64,000 nt of DNA from Metallyticus violacea (Eukaryota; Arthropoda; Insecta; Mantodea; Metallyticidae): assembly GCA_030762175.1 (NCBI GenBank), contig CM060835.1:82145001-82209000 (forward strand). Reading direction: 5' to 3'. The notes beneath the pieces are model-generated. The model saw nothing but the letters and a program-made list of their open reading frames with translations. It searched no databases and was not told the origin of the DNA. Below are positions 46,810 through 59,639 of this stretch, one piece after another. Every line of letters begins with the position of its first letter. Positions within the stretch are counted from its first letter, which is position 1. The translations under genes and the position numbers were made by a program.

Positions 46810-49288
46810 GAAAAATTTGAAGAAGAAATGGGAAGGTAATTAATGGAATGTGATTGTTGAGTGACATATTTAGAGACAGAAGAAAAGAGAGAAAAGAATG
46901 TATTGCAGCAAATTGAAGAGATCTTTCAAGACAAGCTAGACATACAACTCAATTGTTAGGAAATAACTGATATCTATAGAATAAGAAGAAAAGGCCAGAA
47001 CCTAAGATTAGTAATAGTAAAACTACAACATTGAAAATAAAATGGTTAACTCTCTCAAATACCAGAAAGTTTAAAAGTTCAAGAATATTCATTGAAGAGA
47101 AAGAAAGAGAAATAAAAAGTTTATTACTATGAGAAATGAAAAAATTAAGAGGCAAAGGAGAAAAACATTTTATTTGTGGCATAGAGTTATAGATAAATGG
47201 CATGAAACAGGATATACATCAGCAGACTGAGAGACATATGTTGGAAGTGAATAGAGTCGTTTTTCAAAATTAAAAAATTCAGGGAAAATCAATGTAAAAA
47301 TAATAACAAATACTCACGACTATGTAGAGTTTAATAATATTTTATTTTGTTTATGTTGTTTATTGAGTTTATTTTTATTATAAAATTTCAGTGGAGTCCT
47401 TGGAAAGAAAATCAAATTGCCAAAAGTAGGGGTGGAATCAAAGTTGAACAGAAGAGGGGCAGTGATTGACATACATCACCAACTAAATGAGCAAGCTCAG
47501 AGACTTGATGATGTGTATATGTGTATAGAATAGCCTTGGGAGCAGGCTGCAGAAATTGACATTTTGAGGGATGCCTGCCTCAGCATCATACCTTCACCTG
47601 GAGGAAACATTATGCAAATGCAGGAGACAGACCAATTATTAATAGGATGACTAGAAATAGGGCCAAGCTGCAGTAATTTAGATTTGAGAGAAAGGGATTA
47701 GTATAGGGAAAGACGTTCAGGATTATATTCTGGAATAAGGTTTATTAGAAAAATTGAAAAATGGAGAAATTGTATAAGTTCTAAATTTAGCAGAAGTCAT
47801 AGGTGTTGCAGAGACGTGGTTAGCAAGGAATACTGTCATTGATTTGAATGAATCAATTTTTTATGAGAAAAGTGGTATTAAGAGAAAGGACAAAGATAGG
47901 GGTATCAAGTGGAATAGGGCTGTTTGTTACAAAATATTTGCAAATTAAAGTGAAAGTGTCCAAAGACTTCAGTGAAAATTCAGTACTGTGGCATGTGTTA
48001 AAGGATATATGAGTTGCAGAGTTATATAACCCACCAAGTTCCTCAGAATTTTATGACCCAAATTTATTTAGTAAGCTAAGGCAAGACACAGCAGAGTTAA
48101 AAAACAACCACATATAAAGGTTTCATAATTATGTGTAATTTTATTGCAAGGAAAAAATCAAATCAGAATTGATTTTGATTATGAAATATAAGCGAAGGTA
48201 AGAGAGATAGAAAGAAGAGTTAGTATAGCCAAAATTTGCAATAATGAAAGAATTCTGTGATTAGTTTTTTAATAACACGCAATGGTCTAAAAGGAAATGA
48301 CGACATGGAAGAGTTTACTTTCATAATTAAATGGTCAGAGATTCTACATTACCTGTTGTATACAATACATTTAGATATGTATCCGATGGATTTTGAAGTG
48401 CTGAGTATAGAGTGTACAAGTAATCATTTTCCAATAAGGGCTACATTTCATAATAGAACATGTAAGAGTGAAGAAATAGTTTGAGTCAGAAGAAGTTGAA
48501 ATTCATAAATATAAGTACAGAGATGAAGAAATGGAGTGATTTCTTCTGGAGTTAGGATTGCTGTCAAGAGGGCTGAGGGAATTAGGCATGGAGAAACTGC
48601 TTAAAGAATTAAAATTGAAGAAACTGCCATAAGGCTTAAGGAGGTAGTAAAACAGGCAGGAGCAAAAATGATAATGAAAGATAATTTAATTAATAAGAAA
48701 GAGGAATTATATGATAAAGGGTGTAGGAAAGGGAAACAGAGTTGAAAAAATGGAGACAATGAAAGAACAGCAGGAAAAGATAATTTTCTCATTGAAAGAT
48801 AATTTTCTGATGCAAAAGTCTTTTAGAGGTATAAAAGAAAGAATGGGGAGAATAAATGATCCAGAAACTACATGAGGCTACAAAGGCAAAGGATAGTATA
48901 GCAGTATGGTCTTTAATGAAGAGAATGTACAAGAGCAATATAAGAGAAAATGATATAAGCTCAGTAATTTGGAATAATCACTTTAAAGATCTTTTGAGAA
49001 CAGGACAGCTGAATACTCAAGAAATATGACCATTTGAAATGCATACTCTATTGAGCAATTAGATGGCCAGATAGGAATAAATGAAGTACAGGAACAAATT
49101 AGAAGATTAAAAAGGAATAAAGCAAGTGGTGTTGATAGAATATTAGGAGAATTTTGGAAGGCATTGAGCCTAAATGAGAACAGATTGTTTTATTAAATAT
49201 GATATTTGAAGGAAGTAATGTATCAAGGAGCTGGAGAACAGCAATAATGGTACCAGTATTTAAAAACAAAGGGGATGTGAATAAAGTA

Positions 49289-49435
49289 TGGCTTTCTTTC
49301 GAAGGGAAGTAAAGCCATTTACAGCAAGATAAAGAACCTCAAGCCTGAAAGAAAAGGCCTCTAAGCAAAATTTGTTGGCCGTTTCATGCCCTGAATTGAA
49401 TGGGATGCTGATGACCTGCAATATGTACGTATAAA
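49289..49435 (+). mobile_element. SINE family B, truncated, inside the LINE
   Basis: Body only, plus orientation: matches AGAACCTCAAGCCTGAAAGA and the TTTGTTGGCCGTTTC part of the family. Flanked by GTGAA(T/C)AAAGTA at 49277-49288 and 49436-49447 (11 of 12 match). Removing it brings the LINE reverse-transcriptase frame back together at ANYRGIS. Confidence 0.75.
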
Positions 49436-49927
49436 GTGAACAAAGTAGCAAATTACAGAGGCATTAGCTTTTTTTTTTTATTATCAGTTCTGGTAAAATA
49501 TACACAGGAGTTGTGGCAGAAAGATTACAAAATTGGGCAGAAGAAGAGGGTAAACTTTCAGAGTTTCAAGGTTATAGAAAAATGAAAAGACATTAGATGA
49601 TACATTTGTGATTAACGTAAATGGTATATAAATATTTAGTTATAACAAGCGGGAGATTATACATGCTATTCATAAATTTTGAAAAGGCATTTAGATACAA
49701 TTAACCAGGAAGCATTGTGATTTAAGTTCAGCAGTGAGGGATTAAGCAATAAATTCAAAGGAGCATTATCAAGAATATATATTGATAACAGCTTTTGTAT
49801 ACAGATTTCAAAATGTAATGAGACTAACACCATCCTAAATAATATAGTTTTAGGGCAAGGATGTAAACTGAGTTCTGTCTAGGTAGTTTTTTGTATCCGG
49901 GATTTTCACAGGGAAACATATTCTAAT

Positions 49928-50861
49928 ATGACAAATTATTGTTATGAAATCTCTCAAATTTCACTAAGTTTGTTCCACATGTTGCAAAGGTGATTGCCTT
50001 CATCTTTAGCTTGGTCTCACTGGCTGCTTCCCAGTGTGGTATTAAGATGTCGCTCTGTGGCTTTAACGAACTTATTGATGAGGTAACTGTTGTTTGGGAG
50101 ATCAAAGTTAACCAAAAATTCTTTGTTTTTGTTTATGAATATATTTTCCCATACTGTTAATTCTATGGGTTTTTGAAGAGCTTTTAATAGTTTTGGTTCT
50201 TTTTGCCAAATATTGATCTGCCACTGCTGATTTTTCTGTGTGTTTATCATTTCTCATGTGTTCCTTAAAAGTATGGTAATATTTCTTTTTGTTTTGCATA
50301 TGTATTTCATGTCGCAGTCTTTGCAACCGATTTCATAAATGCCTAATAGCTTTCCTGGTGGAATTTTGTTTTTTGGGTTGGTGTCTAAGTGGTTTTTTTA
50401 AACTGAATTTATTTACTGGGGCCAAAATGATGTTTGCCTCTCTAAAAATCTTCTGGAATTTTTGGTGTGCCCATGGGTGGAATGTGAATTTTTTATATAT
50501 ATGATCTCCTTTGTAGTCTTTTAGTGTAGTGATGTCCTTTATTTGTTTTTTTCTTCCTGAATTTCTCCATTTTCTTGTTGACAAGGTCTATTGTGTAGCC
50601 ATTTTTCTGTGCTATATCTATGATTTTTTGGCACTTTTGTATTCTGTCTTACTTATTGGCAATTTTGTTAATGTTTTGTTAATCTGAATGTGAGGCTGTT
50701 GATTATGGCTAGTTTTATGTTGTTTTGAATTATGGCTTTATTTTTTATATAATTATCTGTGTGGAATCTTTTCTGTATATGCCAAATTCCAGTGTATTGT
50801 CATTTTTTATAATTGTTATAATTAGTGAAATTTTAGTGAATTCATAACAATAATTTGTCAT
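49928..50861 (-). mobile_element. Penelope-like element inserted in a LINE
   Basis: About 40-bp imperfect inverted terminal repeats beginning ATGACAAATTATTGTTATGA lie at 49928-49967 and 50822-50861. The minus strand encodes HPWAHQKFQKIFREANIILA, a GIY-YIG domain GIYEIGCKDCDMKYI (50343-50297), and a downstream EHMRNDKHTEKSAVADQYLA. The reverse transcriptase is missing, so this is a 3' piece. It splits a LINE reading frame. A possible 8-bp target duplication ATATTCTA lies at 49918 and 50891, though not directly abutting the repeats. Confidence 0.8.
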
Positions 50862-51309
50862 AAGTTCTACTTGTTCAACTTATTTACTGAATATTCTAGA
50901 AACAATTATTAAGATTAACAGACTCGTTCTAATGAAGAAATATCTTGTATGCTATTTGCTGATGACCTCATAGTGGGATCAATAACCAGCGTTGGGTTAA
51001 TGAAATAAATTGAAACAATATCTAATTATTGTAAGGAATGGGGAATTTATATAATAAATAAAAAATAAAAAATAATGGTATTCAAAAAGGGCAATAAAAT
51101 AAAGAAAGATGAGAAATGGTGTTGACAAGGCAGAGACATTGAGATGCTTAATAAATATGATTACTTAGAAGTAAGATTAAATAGTAATTGCAGATGGAGT
51201 GAACAAAAGAAAATGATTCTGGCTAAAATAAAAAAAAAAACTTTCTTTAAAAACTATAGGGTATGTCTAGACAAAATATCATTATAACCAAATAAAATGC
51301 TTGAAGAGA

Positions 51310-51572
51310 TTGATTGATTTGGTTTATTTATGGATGCTCTTTAACATCTCAGGTCATCAGCATCCCATTCTATTCAGGGCGTGAAACGGCCAACAAATTT
51401 TTGCTCAGAGGACTCTTTTTCAGGCATTTTTTTTTTTTGCCATAAATGTATGACAAGGGACGCACAGCTTTACTTCTCTTCCAAAGGAAGCCATACTTAG
51501 GATTTTTACACCCAAAAAAAAATCCATCGATCCTGGCCGGGTTTGAACCCGCGATCTTGGGTTTAGGAGTGG
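51310..51572 (-). mobile_element. SINE family B, head-truncated, inside the LINE
   Basis: Minus orientation with box B GGGTTTGAACCC-like sequence but the box A part missing. Flanked by TTGAAGAGA at 51301-51309 and 51573-51581. It interrupts the 3' part of the LINE. Confidence 0.85.
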
Positions 51573-52345
51573 TTGAAGAGAGTTTATTTAGCAATAGTAG
51601 AGGCTAGGATGGTATGTGAAGTTGAAATTTAGGGATTGGAAGAGGGGTGGATAAATGAGGATGTAATTCATAGAACTTTTGTAAACAAATATTAGGCTTG
51701 CCAGAAGCCTCACCCAATAGCATTGCACAATGAGTACTCTGAAATATTGGTTTAGAATAAGAAAAATGGATCAACTAAATTTTTATGTCAGTGTCTGATT
51801 GTACAGGAAAGAATGAAACAAGGAGATACTTGCATTAATAAGATAAAGGAAATAGTGGATAAAATTGGTTTGGGAAAAAAATGGAAAGATAATCATTAGA
51901 AAATACTTTCTGAAAAGTAATTAAATTAAGAATTGAAGACAATGAAAGGCAAGAAATATTGGCTAGTTTCAATTGCAAAAAAATCATTAAATATATATTT
52001 AACACTTAAAATAAATTGTTCTAGAGAAAATTATGTTGAACTGTGTGACAGATTTGAATTGGCTAGAATGGGGGTTCTAAAATTGAAAGGTCTTAGAACA
52101 AGAAGAGATTTAGATAAATGTACATTTTATAATCTATAAGATAATAAATTGGCACATAATTGTAGAATGTGAAGAAACCAAGATTCTTAAGATAGAACCT
52201 AGGAATAAAGAGTTGTCTAATTTACCAAGGAGTAATATGGGGAAAAAGATGAATGTGAAATAAAAAAATATATATTTGAAATAAGAAATGATTGAGGAAT
52301 ATTAGTAAATAAGATGAAAGTAAGATATGAGCCCAGTTAACTCAG

Positions 52346-53288
52346 CAATTTAGTGCAGTGTTTTATAATTTGCTTACATATATGTGATATCAAATTTTTG
52401 TTGGAGTTAGTGCCTTCTGGAATTGCCAAAGACACTGGCCCTATTTTTTATATTAAGAGATTTTTTTTTGTCATTTTGTTATAAATATATTTTATGTTGA
52501 TGTGTGAAAAATAAATTCATATTCATGTTAGAGAGTGGTAAAATATAATGGAATTTTTGACAAAACATAAAATGTACATCACAATATCACATATCTATAT
52601 CACAATAATTATATATATATATATAACAAATCCAAATTGAAAGAATAATTAACATTTAATATACTTTTATTTTCACTTATTAAAATTTTACAATATATTA
52701 ATTAGAGCTATACAGTATACTATTTTGACAGTAAATTATAAGCATTTTCTCCATGTTTTCTGGGGAGAGATGGTACCATCTATCATTGAGATTGTTTTTC
52801 TATAATGAAAAGCTGCTCCGTCACATGATGTGATAGAAGTACTCTTATATTGTGCTACATTTTGTACCTTTATGTTCACTAGAGTAGATTTTTTACCTCC
52901 CTTCTAGTTATTAGAATTCTATTTAATTCACAAGTAACAGACTTGCATCCAATGTCATTCTTACATCAAGTAATTTCATTGTCATATTTTAAAGAAGCAC
53001 AAGCATTTTATAAAATATGGGACAAACCCTGATGATGGTAGGATCATGATTTGTGATGTAGAAGCATTTGGTGAACTGAGTGATGAGGGGAAAAAATAAT
53101 CTTAGGAAATCTACTATATGTTAAAAGCATAAAATATGGAGAGCTTTCCTGCATCACTGTTATTCAGTTATATTTTGCAAAATTTGCTTGCATGAATAAC
53201 ATTTTATTCTCTATAGATAAATTAAAATGTTTCTTGAAATTTGCTATAGAAAGATTAATCAAAGTGGATACAGTACTTCTGAATAAAT
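52346..53288. other. No gene recognised
   Basis: AT-rich region between the LINE 3' end and the FARSB polyadenylation signal; includes a short AT repeat near 52612. Confidence 0.5.
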
Positions 53289-53294
53289 TTTATT
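53289..53294 (-). promoter_or_regulatory. Candidate FARSB polyadenylation signal
   Basis: AATAAA on the minus strand, about 77 nt downstream of the FARSB stop codon. It is the first canonical hexamer after the terminal exon. Another TTTATT (plus strand) occurs near 53203, so the actual cleavage site is not fixed. Confidence 0.5.
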
Positions 53295-53370
53295 TATCTT
53301 ATAAAAGTTACAAACAGCATTACAGTGCCTTACAAGTATTGAATTTATTATATGTGAGCTTCAACGATTG

Positions 53371-53721
53371 CTACAAAAATGGTTCAATATTTATCTCCAA
53401 GCTGGCAACAGGATTTGTTAACTCAAATTTTGTTATTATATCAGGATGTAAAACACCCATTGTGCCAATTCTCTCTCCATTCGCAATGATTTCTGCACAG
53501 TGTCCTTGAAAGTAAGTAGGATCACTAATTGCATGCAAATAATAACCAACTTTTCCAGTTTTTTCTTTACACCATGGTACTTCCAGCAGCTGCATTATCC
53601 TATCCAATAAGCCATGTATCACTTCAAAACCTGGTGTCCTGTTACAGTTAACAGCACATAATCTCCGCTCATTTCTTGCACCAACCTCAGCATTCTTATC
53701 TTTCAGCACTACATCAGATAC
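53371..53721 (-). CDS. FARSB: Phenylalanyl-tRNA synthetase beta subunit, terminal exon
   Basis: Terminal FARSB exon, 351 nt including the TAG stop at 53371-53373. The acceptor is CTTGTCATTGCAG, followed in phase 0 by GTA TCT GAT GTA. It encodes [20 protein letters not shown], then [30 protein letters not shown], and a C-terminus with [20 protein letters not shown] and LEINIEPFL. These are the last ~116 residues of eukaryotic PheRS beta and complete the catalytic-like B6-B7 core. The upstream intron (53722-55563) carries a mariner element in the opposite orientation. The exon is intact, so the gene appears functional despite the heavy load of repeats in its introns. Confidence 0.96.
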   Translation of the reverse strand, partial: VSDVVLKDKNAEVGARNERRLCAVNCNRTPGFEVIHGLLDRIMQLLEVPWCKEKTGKVGYYLHAISDPTYFQGHCAEIIANGERIGTMGVLHPDIITKFELTNPVASLEINIEPFL

Positions 53722-53939
53722 CTGCAATGACAAGAAATAACAAAATTCAGTCTTAACTTAATCATTCCTAAAAGCAGGGAAAATTTAGAGAAATTTAAGA
53801 ATATTATAACTGAAGTAACTATCTGGATATCTTGAAATAGAAAACTATGTGTGGCCAGAATTGCTTTAAATCAGAACGTAATATTAAGATATTTGCCCTT
53901 CTTAAGTTAACAGTGTTTCGACAAAATGTCAATATTATG

Positions 53940-55135
53940 TACGAGGAGTAATCATAAAATTTTAATAATATCATGAGGAAATAAAGTTAATTAATTTTTT
54001 TGTTTGCATGTACATGTCTGCAGTCCTGATACACATTGAAATCTCTATGCCACAGTACCACCGCATGCTGCTAGAGGAGCCAAAACAAAATGGTGTGGCT
54101 CATTAATAAAGTGGAGTATCATGCAGTAATTTGTTTTCTGCATTTGAAGGTAGCTAAGTGGATCAGACGTTTTCAGTGTGGTAAAGCAAGTCTGAATGAT
54201 GAAGAACGAAGTGCCAGACCAACTCTCTGTGAAGAACCGGGAATGATAAGAGAAGTGAAGGCCCGGTGCTCGAAGACCGGTGTATCACAGTTGAGGCAAT
54301 AATGGAAAAGGTGAAAATCAGTCATAGTCACTTTTCAACATCTTGCAATGCATTTTGAACATAACAAAAGTTCCCTCCTACAGAGTTCTGACACTGCTCA
54401 CACCCACTCACAAAGCCTGCCAAACCGAGGCAGCAGCTTTGTCAGCCCAACCCAGATGACTTCTTTAGAAGCTATTTACCATGGACAACTGCTGGGTGTA
54501 TCACTATGAACCCAAGACAGAGGAGCAAAGCAAGCAGTGGAAACATGTGGATTCACCACTGCTGAAAAAAGTAAAGATCTTAACTATGATTGAGTAAGGT
54601 GATGCCGAGTGTTTTTGGGTCTGCCATGATGTGGTGCAAACAGATTACACTCATAGGGCCAATTATCACAGGAGCATACTACCAAAATTATGGGAGACTG
54701 TCACAATGAAGCACATCACAGGAAGCTGTCCAAGGGGGGGGGGTCTTTTTGCCCCATGCACCATTCCAGCTCATTCTGCACAGGACACAGTTGCACATGC
54801 TGCCTCTTTGGGCTATCAATTTTTCCTCTTTCCCCCCCACACCCCTGCATTCTCCTGACATACACCTAGTGACTTCTTCTCCTTTCCTACGATGAAGAAA
54901 CCATTGTGTGGTAGGCAATTCTATTATGACAGGTGATTTTCGATGTGGAGCATTTCCCGAACAGCCAAAATGCAGACTTCTACAACCAAGTTTTTTGCAA
55001 ATCATTCATCGTTGGGAAAAATGTGTCACATTGAAGGGTAAATATATAGAGAAGGACTTAAACCATCAGCAAATTTCAGGGTCACAGCATGATTTTTTCG
55101 AGGTGACAATTAAAACTTTATGGCTACCCCTCATA
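53940..55135 (+). mobile_element. Decayed mariner in a FARSB intron, both TIRs present
   Basis: TIRs begin TACGAGG at 53940 and end at 55135; inverted they match over 22 of 27 bases, and TA borders both ends. The plus strand encodes VAKWIRRFQCGKASLNDEER with SARPTLCEEPGMIREVKAR (helix-turn-helix linker). It then shows YFTMDNCWVYHYEPETKEQS (first catalytic Asp region), a decayed middle, SPDIH (third Asp region) and a tail with HRWEKCVTLKGKYIEKD. Frameshifts make it inactive. It is antisense to FARSB. Confidence 0.9.
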
Positions 55136-55563
55136 TGTATTTTCAAGAACAGATATACTCCTGAAGCAATTTGAGTGTAAAACATGTTTGCTTAGCATTA
55201 CCAAATATATTTTAAAATCCTACTAAAATAAAAGACAGCAAATACTATAGTTATAAGATGCCTATGTTTTCCATTTCAGAGATTTGTACATTAATGCCTC
55301 AAGGAAAAATATGAATTAAACATTTATTCATGCTTCATTGCTTCCATAGATTAATTTTTTGTTGCAAACACTGAAAATTTCATAAATTCTCTTAAATATG
55401 TATCTGAAAGCAAATATAATTAAATAGCATCTACAAAATCATTTCAAAGCTAAGTTTAAAATTTAATAATCTGAAATTTTAGGCTTGGTAGCTGATGCAG
55501 AAGTAGCTGGAGATGTGAGAGAATTGATTATGTTTTTTTCTTAGTAAAACTAAAGATACAAAC

Positions 55564-55947
55564 CTCAAATAGTTTGAGAGGCAAGGGCATTTTCTTATTA
55601 GCTGCTAAAGTTTTAAGTAGCCCAGGCAGTAGTGTAGTCCTAGCTACTTGGAACTCCAAAGTTTTTGGATTAGAGATGTGTACAGCAGGCACATCCTTTA
55701 TGTCCAAACCTATTTTGGTAGACACATCATCACGAGAACAGAGGGAGAAAGTAAGTGCCTCTGTAAAGCCTGCCTGAGCAATCTGGTCACGCAGTTGATC
55801 TGACAGCTTGTTGAGTGGCATCTGTGCTCCTATTGTCACGGTATGTGGCAATGTCTTCATAATTTTGTTGTATCCATATGCTATTGCCACATCCTCATAT
55901 ATATCACATGCATGAATAACATCATGGCGAGTAGGAGGAACCTCAAC
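55564..55947 (-). CDS. FARSB: Phenylalanyl-tRNA synthetase beta subunit, internal exon
   Basis: Second FARSB exon of the window, 384 nt, phase 0 at both ends. The acceptor is TTTTAG before GTTGAGGTT; the donor is GAG followed by GTTTGT, a weak but usable site. It encodes [20 protein letters not shown] and YGYNKI (B5 domain). It then enters the catalytic-like core with [36 protein letters not shown] and [20 protein letters not shown]. The length and order match the conserved C-terminal half of the protein, with no frameshift or stop. The intron to the next upstream exon is about 7.6 kb and is full of repeats. Confidence 0.96.
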
Positions 55948-56939
55948 CTAAAATATTATTTTTCATAATTAGTTTCTAAATATCTTAGTATCAAACACTG
56001 CAATGATTTTGCTGTCTTGTTGTAAATAGACAATTTATATTGAAAATGATCTGCTAATTTTGAAAATGACACACATTTTTTCATAACATACATGGATTTT
56101 TTGTAATTTGACATTTTATTGATTATATTGCTATATTAGGTCATGATACAATAGCAATAGAATAGAATAACTTTAGCATACACAAGTAAATGCATATATA
56201 GGATATATGCAGTATGCAAAACAAAGCATCCCTTATCTACTTTCTTATCAGTTCCTCTACCATGTGTTTAAAGTTTCCAACGTGACTAGTAATCAACTCG
56301 TGGGCAGGAAGTAGTCTAAAACCATTCTCATCTTTAATTAACTTGTTACCATTCTTAAATACCATAATTTTTTAATTTACTTATGTTACATTCTAACGCT
56401 CGATTTCCTAGTGCTTCAATTACTTTCATTAATCCAACATTGGTTATGGACAAAGATGTCAATTAAAATTCATTAGCCACAGTAGTCAGGAGTGAATTTG
56501 TTGCTTAGCGCACAATATTTCAGTTTTTCTTTGTAATGTATATAAAGTGCCAGGGAACTAACAATAAAATGGCTCCAAGCTGTGTAATACCAAAATGGCA
56601 ATGTGTGAACAATCTGAATAATTTCTGTTTCATAAGTGATTCGTACTTGTTAAAAAAAAAAGGAAAGAATAATATTACTGCATTCATCAAGATTTTTCAT
56701 ATTTTAAAGTTAAGCTTGTAGACCAGGATAAGAAATGGGCTTCACATACTGCATGTAAAATTTGTGTTAAGGAGTAAGTAACTGGTATGATGGAAAGCCG
56801 TTTACATGTCTTTCGGAATCTGCATGATCTGGTGTAAACAAAAAAATTGCTTTGACTATTAATTTTGTTTGAGTTATGTATAAGGGTACAAAAAAATTAA
56901 TAAGTCAAAAATTAAATACCCAAAAGGCTTAGAATTAGC

Positions 56940-57830
56940 TATAAGACTAGTGCCACACCGACATAATATCCCATTATACCCCACCTACTGAACTAGAGAA
57001 CACTGATCCTCTGGGTCTACCACAAATGTTCATGAAGGAGAAGTTTATTAGTGAAGATAACCCTAATATCTTAATTCAAACTGAATTAAATGATTTGGTG
57101 TGGGACTTAGGTCTTACCAAGGAGAAGAGTGAAATACTGGCAATTAAAAGAAAATAAATTACTAGTGAAAGATGCCACATTTTACTGGCATAGGAACAAG
57201 ATGAAGAATTTAGAAAATTCTTTAAGATGGAAAAAAAAACCTGGTTCACTGTTGTGACATACCATGTTTAATGCTTGAACTTGGGGAACAATCTTACAAT
57301 AACAATGACTGGCATTTATTTATTGGTGCATGGAAAACAAGTCTCAAAGCAGTTCTATTGCATAATAGAAGTGAATGTTCCCTGATTCCAGTTGCAATTT
57401 CTTGTGTTATGAAAGAAGCCTATGATAATCTTATATCCATTTTAGAAAAAAATTAAATATGAAACATCAATGGCTACTGTGTGAAGATCTTAATACGTGC
57501 AATATGAAGAAATTGTAAGAAAAAGGTTATGAAGACTGCAAGTTCTCGGTTGCAATATGAGTTTGAAACTTCACTTCTTGAACTCTTAATTTGACTACTT
57601 TTCACCTAATTTCAAACATGGGTGAACAGCAAGGTGAAAGATTTCATAAAGAAATTAAGGAGGTGGAAAGACGATATTAGGGATGGTGTAATGAAGCAGT
57701 GTTGGTGCTTGAAGAGAGAGATGTGCAACCAAAACATAAACTTAATCAATACAGCCTTCCTTCCAATGAATATATGCTGATTTTCAGACACCAATTTTTT
57801 TAAAGGTATGTTGGTACCCAGTTTTGCATA
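56940..57830 (+). pseudogene. Fragments of a repetitive arthropod protein family
   Basis: Plus-strand, frameshifted pieces in order: FMKEKFISEDNPNILIQTEL then NDLVWDLGLTKEKSEI (57027-57140); a middle piece DWHLFIGAWKTSLKAVLLHN with VAISCVMKEAYDNLISILEK (57307-57456); and GEQQGERFHKEIKEVERRY (57621 on). From memory, this combination (NDLVRDL.., LFIDSSKxSLKAVLLHNG, EQGERFHQDI) marks a large family of uncharacterised proteins found in many copies in arthropod genomes, presumably carried by a transposon. The central part is deleted here and stops are present. Its function is not known to me. Confidence 0.6.
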
Positions 57831-59639
57831 TTACATAGGAATATGGTATTTTAGTTTTGATTATATGATACTGTTTATTTCACCAAAAATTTAATTTTTT
57901 TCTTCAAATTTATTTAAAAACCTTACACGATAGGGGAAAACTGATTTCAGCTTTCAATTTAGCATGTCAAAATTAGTTAAAATCACCATTCACATGTGGC
58001 AGCAATCCCCCCCCTGCAGGCCAGTGTAACTTATACCACTATTAAATCAACTCACTGCTTCTCCATGTCCTTCTGTAGAGTTGATTTAGAACTTTAAAAT
58101 TTTACTGAAAGAAGATGAACCTTTTATCTTTTGAAGTCAGAGCTGATATCAATAAAAATTTTGTACAGTTCTTACACACATTTATAGACTCTCTATAATT
58201 AACATTTTATGCTAGAAACAAAAGAAATAACTTGCAGAATATTATTTTGTCTTTATTTCCTCATGAAATATGTTGCACTGAATGTAACTGCTCTTAGATT
58301 AAAAACAAAAAAAAAATTACAACCATTGATCCAGATGTGAAGGAAGCACTTGTTCTTCCAATTTTCCTATTACTAAAAACCACTTAAAGATAGCCTTTAA
58401 AACTATTATACTAATGTGAACGTGCTATTTTCATGCTCAATTGGAATGTGTCTGCAGGTATTAATATTTTTTTATAATATGACTTGCTATCTTACCTTCT
58501 GCTAATGCAATAAGCCACTATAATTATTGCTTGTATACTGTCATTTGTAAATTAATAAATGCAACAGTGTCCTGAATAAATCCTCATTTTTCTCAGTAAT
58601 TATCATATGCATGTTCAATGGTGGACATTAATGTTAATCTATTCAAAAATATTTCATATACACATTTAAAAAAAATTACTGTAATGATATTTCAGTTTGT
58701 GACTTTGCTGTGTGATAAGCCACTGGTATTCCAGAGTAGCAATGAAAAGTGTTGTGTGTGTTTGAGCTCTTACATCTTCGAAAATTGCCATATCTGTAAT
58801 CTGCTTAGCATTACCCAGGTGCACCATGAGGAGATGGGATTACTACGCACCTAGGGAAAAAAAATTATAAATATCAGCATTCCAAACGGCCAAAGCAACC
58901 ACCCAACAAAATTACTGTAAAGGAGTTGCTAGTTTTCAATACTTCATACTTTCTTTAACTGTTTTGCAGTTTGACTCTAGAAGGACTTTTCGTAGTGTTC
59001 TTCCAAAGTGCATTTGCCCCCAAATATCTCAATTGCTTTATACCTAGCTATTGCATATTATGTAGCTGCTGCCTTACAGCTCTAACTTTGAGCTGGTTAA
59101 AAACAGTTACATACAGGGGCTTCATTCCTTAGTCTCTCTTTTTCCCATAAGCAAATACCGACCCTAAGCACAAGTGTACAGTTTTATTGTTTATGTGACA
59201 AGTTAAAAGAAAATTCTCTATGAATCCAGAAATACAATGATACATGAACTATGAACCAATTTGCAGTGTTTTAATTATATGTGAGAGCAGCACTCATTGC
59301 CATCTGCAGCTATCATTGAGTGGCACTGACACAACATAAAGCATTTTCCTTAACCTATAAAAAAAATTTTACTTACCAACTTTATGAAAGGTGCTGAAAC
59401 TGGTCCAATTGTCCATATATTATTTTTGGTTCCCCTTTAAAAAAACTATCCATCTCTTGCCTGTAGTTCACATTGAGTAATGCTGCTATTTCCTGGCAGA
59501 TATTTTGTTTAAATTCTTTCAGGATTTTTTGAAGTTGCTAGAGGGGGACCGAGGGAGGCTGCAAATCCTTACTAATACCTCTATTATCCCGAGTATTTTT
59601 CCCATAGAAATATTCGCCACATGAGCTCTTGTTGTTGTT

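Larger units (their letters stand above)
46160..52345 (+). mobile_element. LINE with four nested insertions
   Basis: Plus strand. An ORF1-like coiled-coil region (KDLTDIKGIKKRINE near 46440) resumes after a SINE as KFEEEMGR, then QIEEIFQDKLDIQL and RRKGQNLRLVIVKLQ. The endonuclease has VIGVAETWLARN (47796) and GNDDMEEFTFI, then FEVLSIECTSNHFPI. The reverse transcriptase has EVQEQIRRLKRNKASGVDRI, ANYRGIS (49448), IDFEKAF-like and RQGCKLS-like pieces, and FADD (50955-50966). Insertions sit at 46529-46809, 49289-49435, 49928-50861 and 51310-51572. The 3' part matches the copy at 19.2 kb. Start and end are approximate; the LINE clade is not assigned. Confidence 0.82.
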
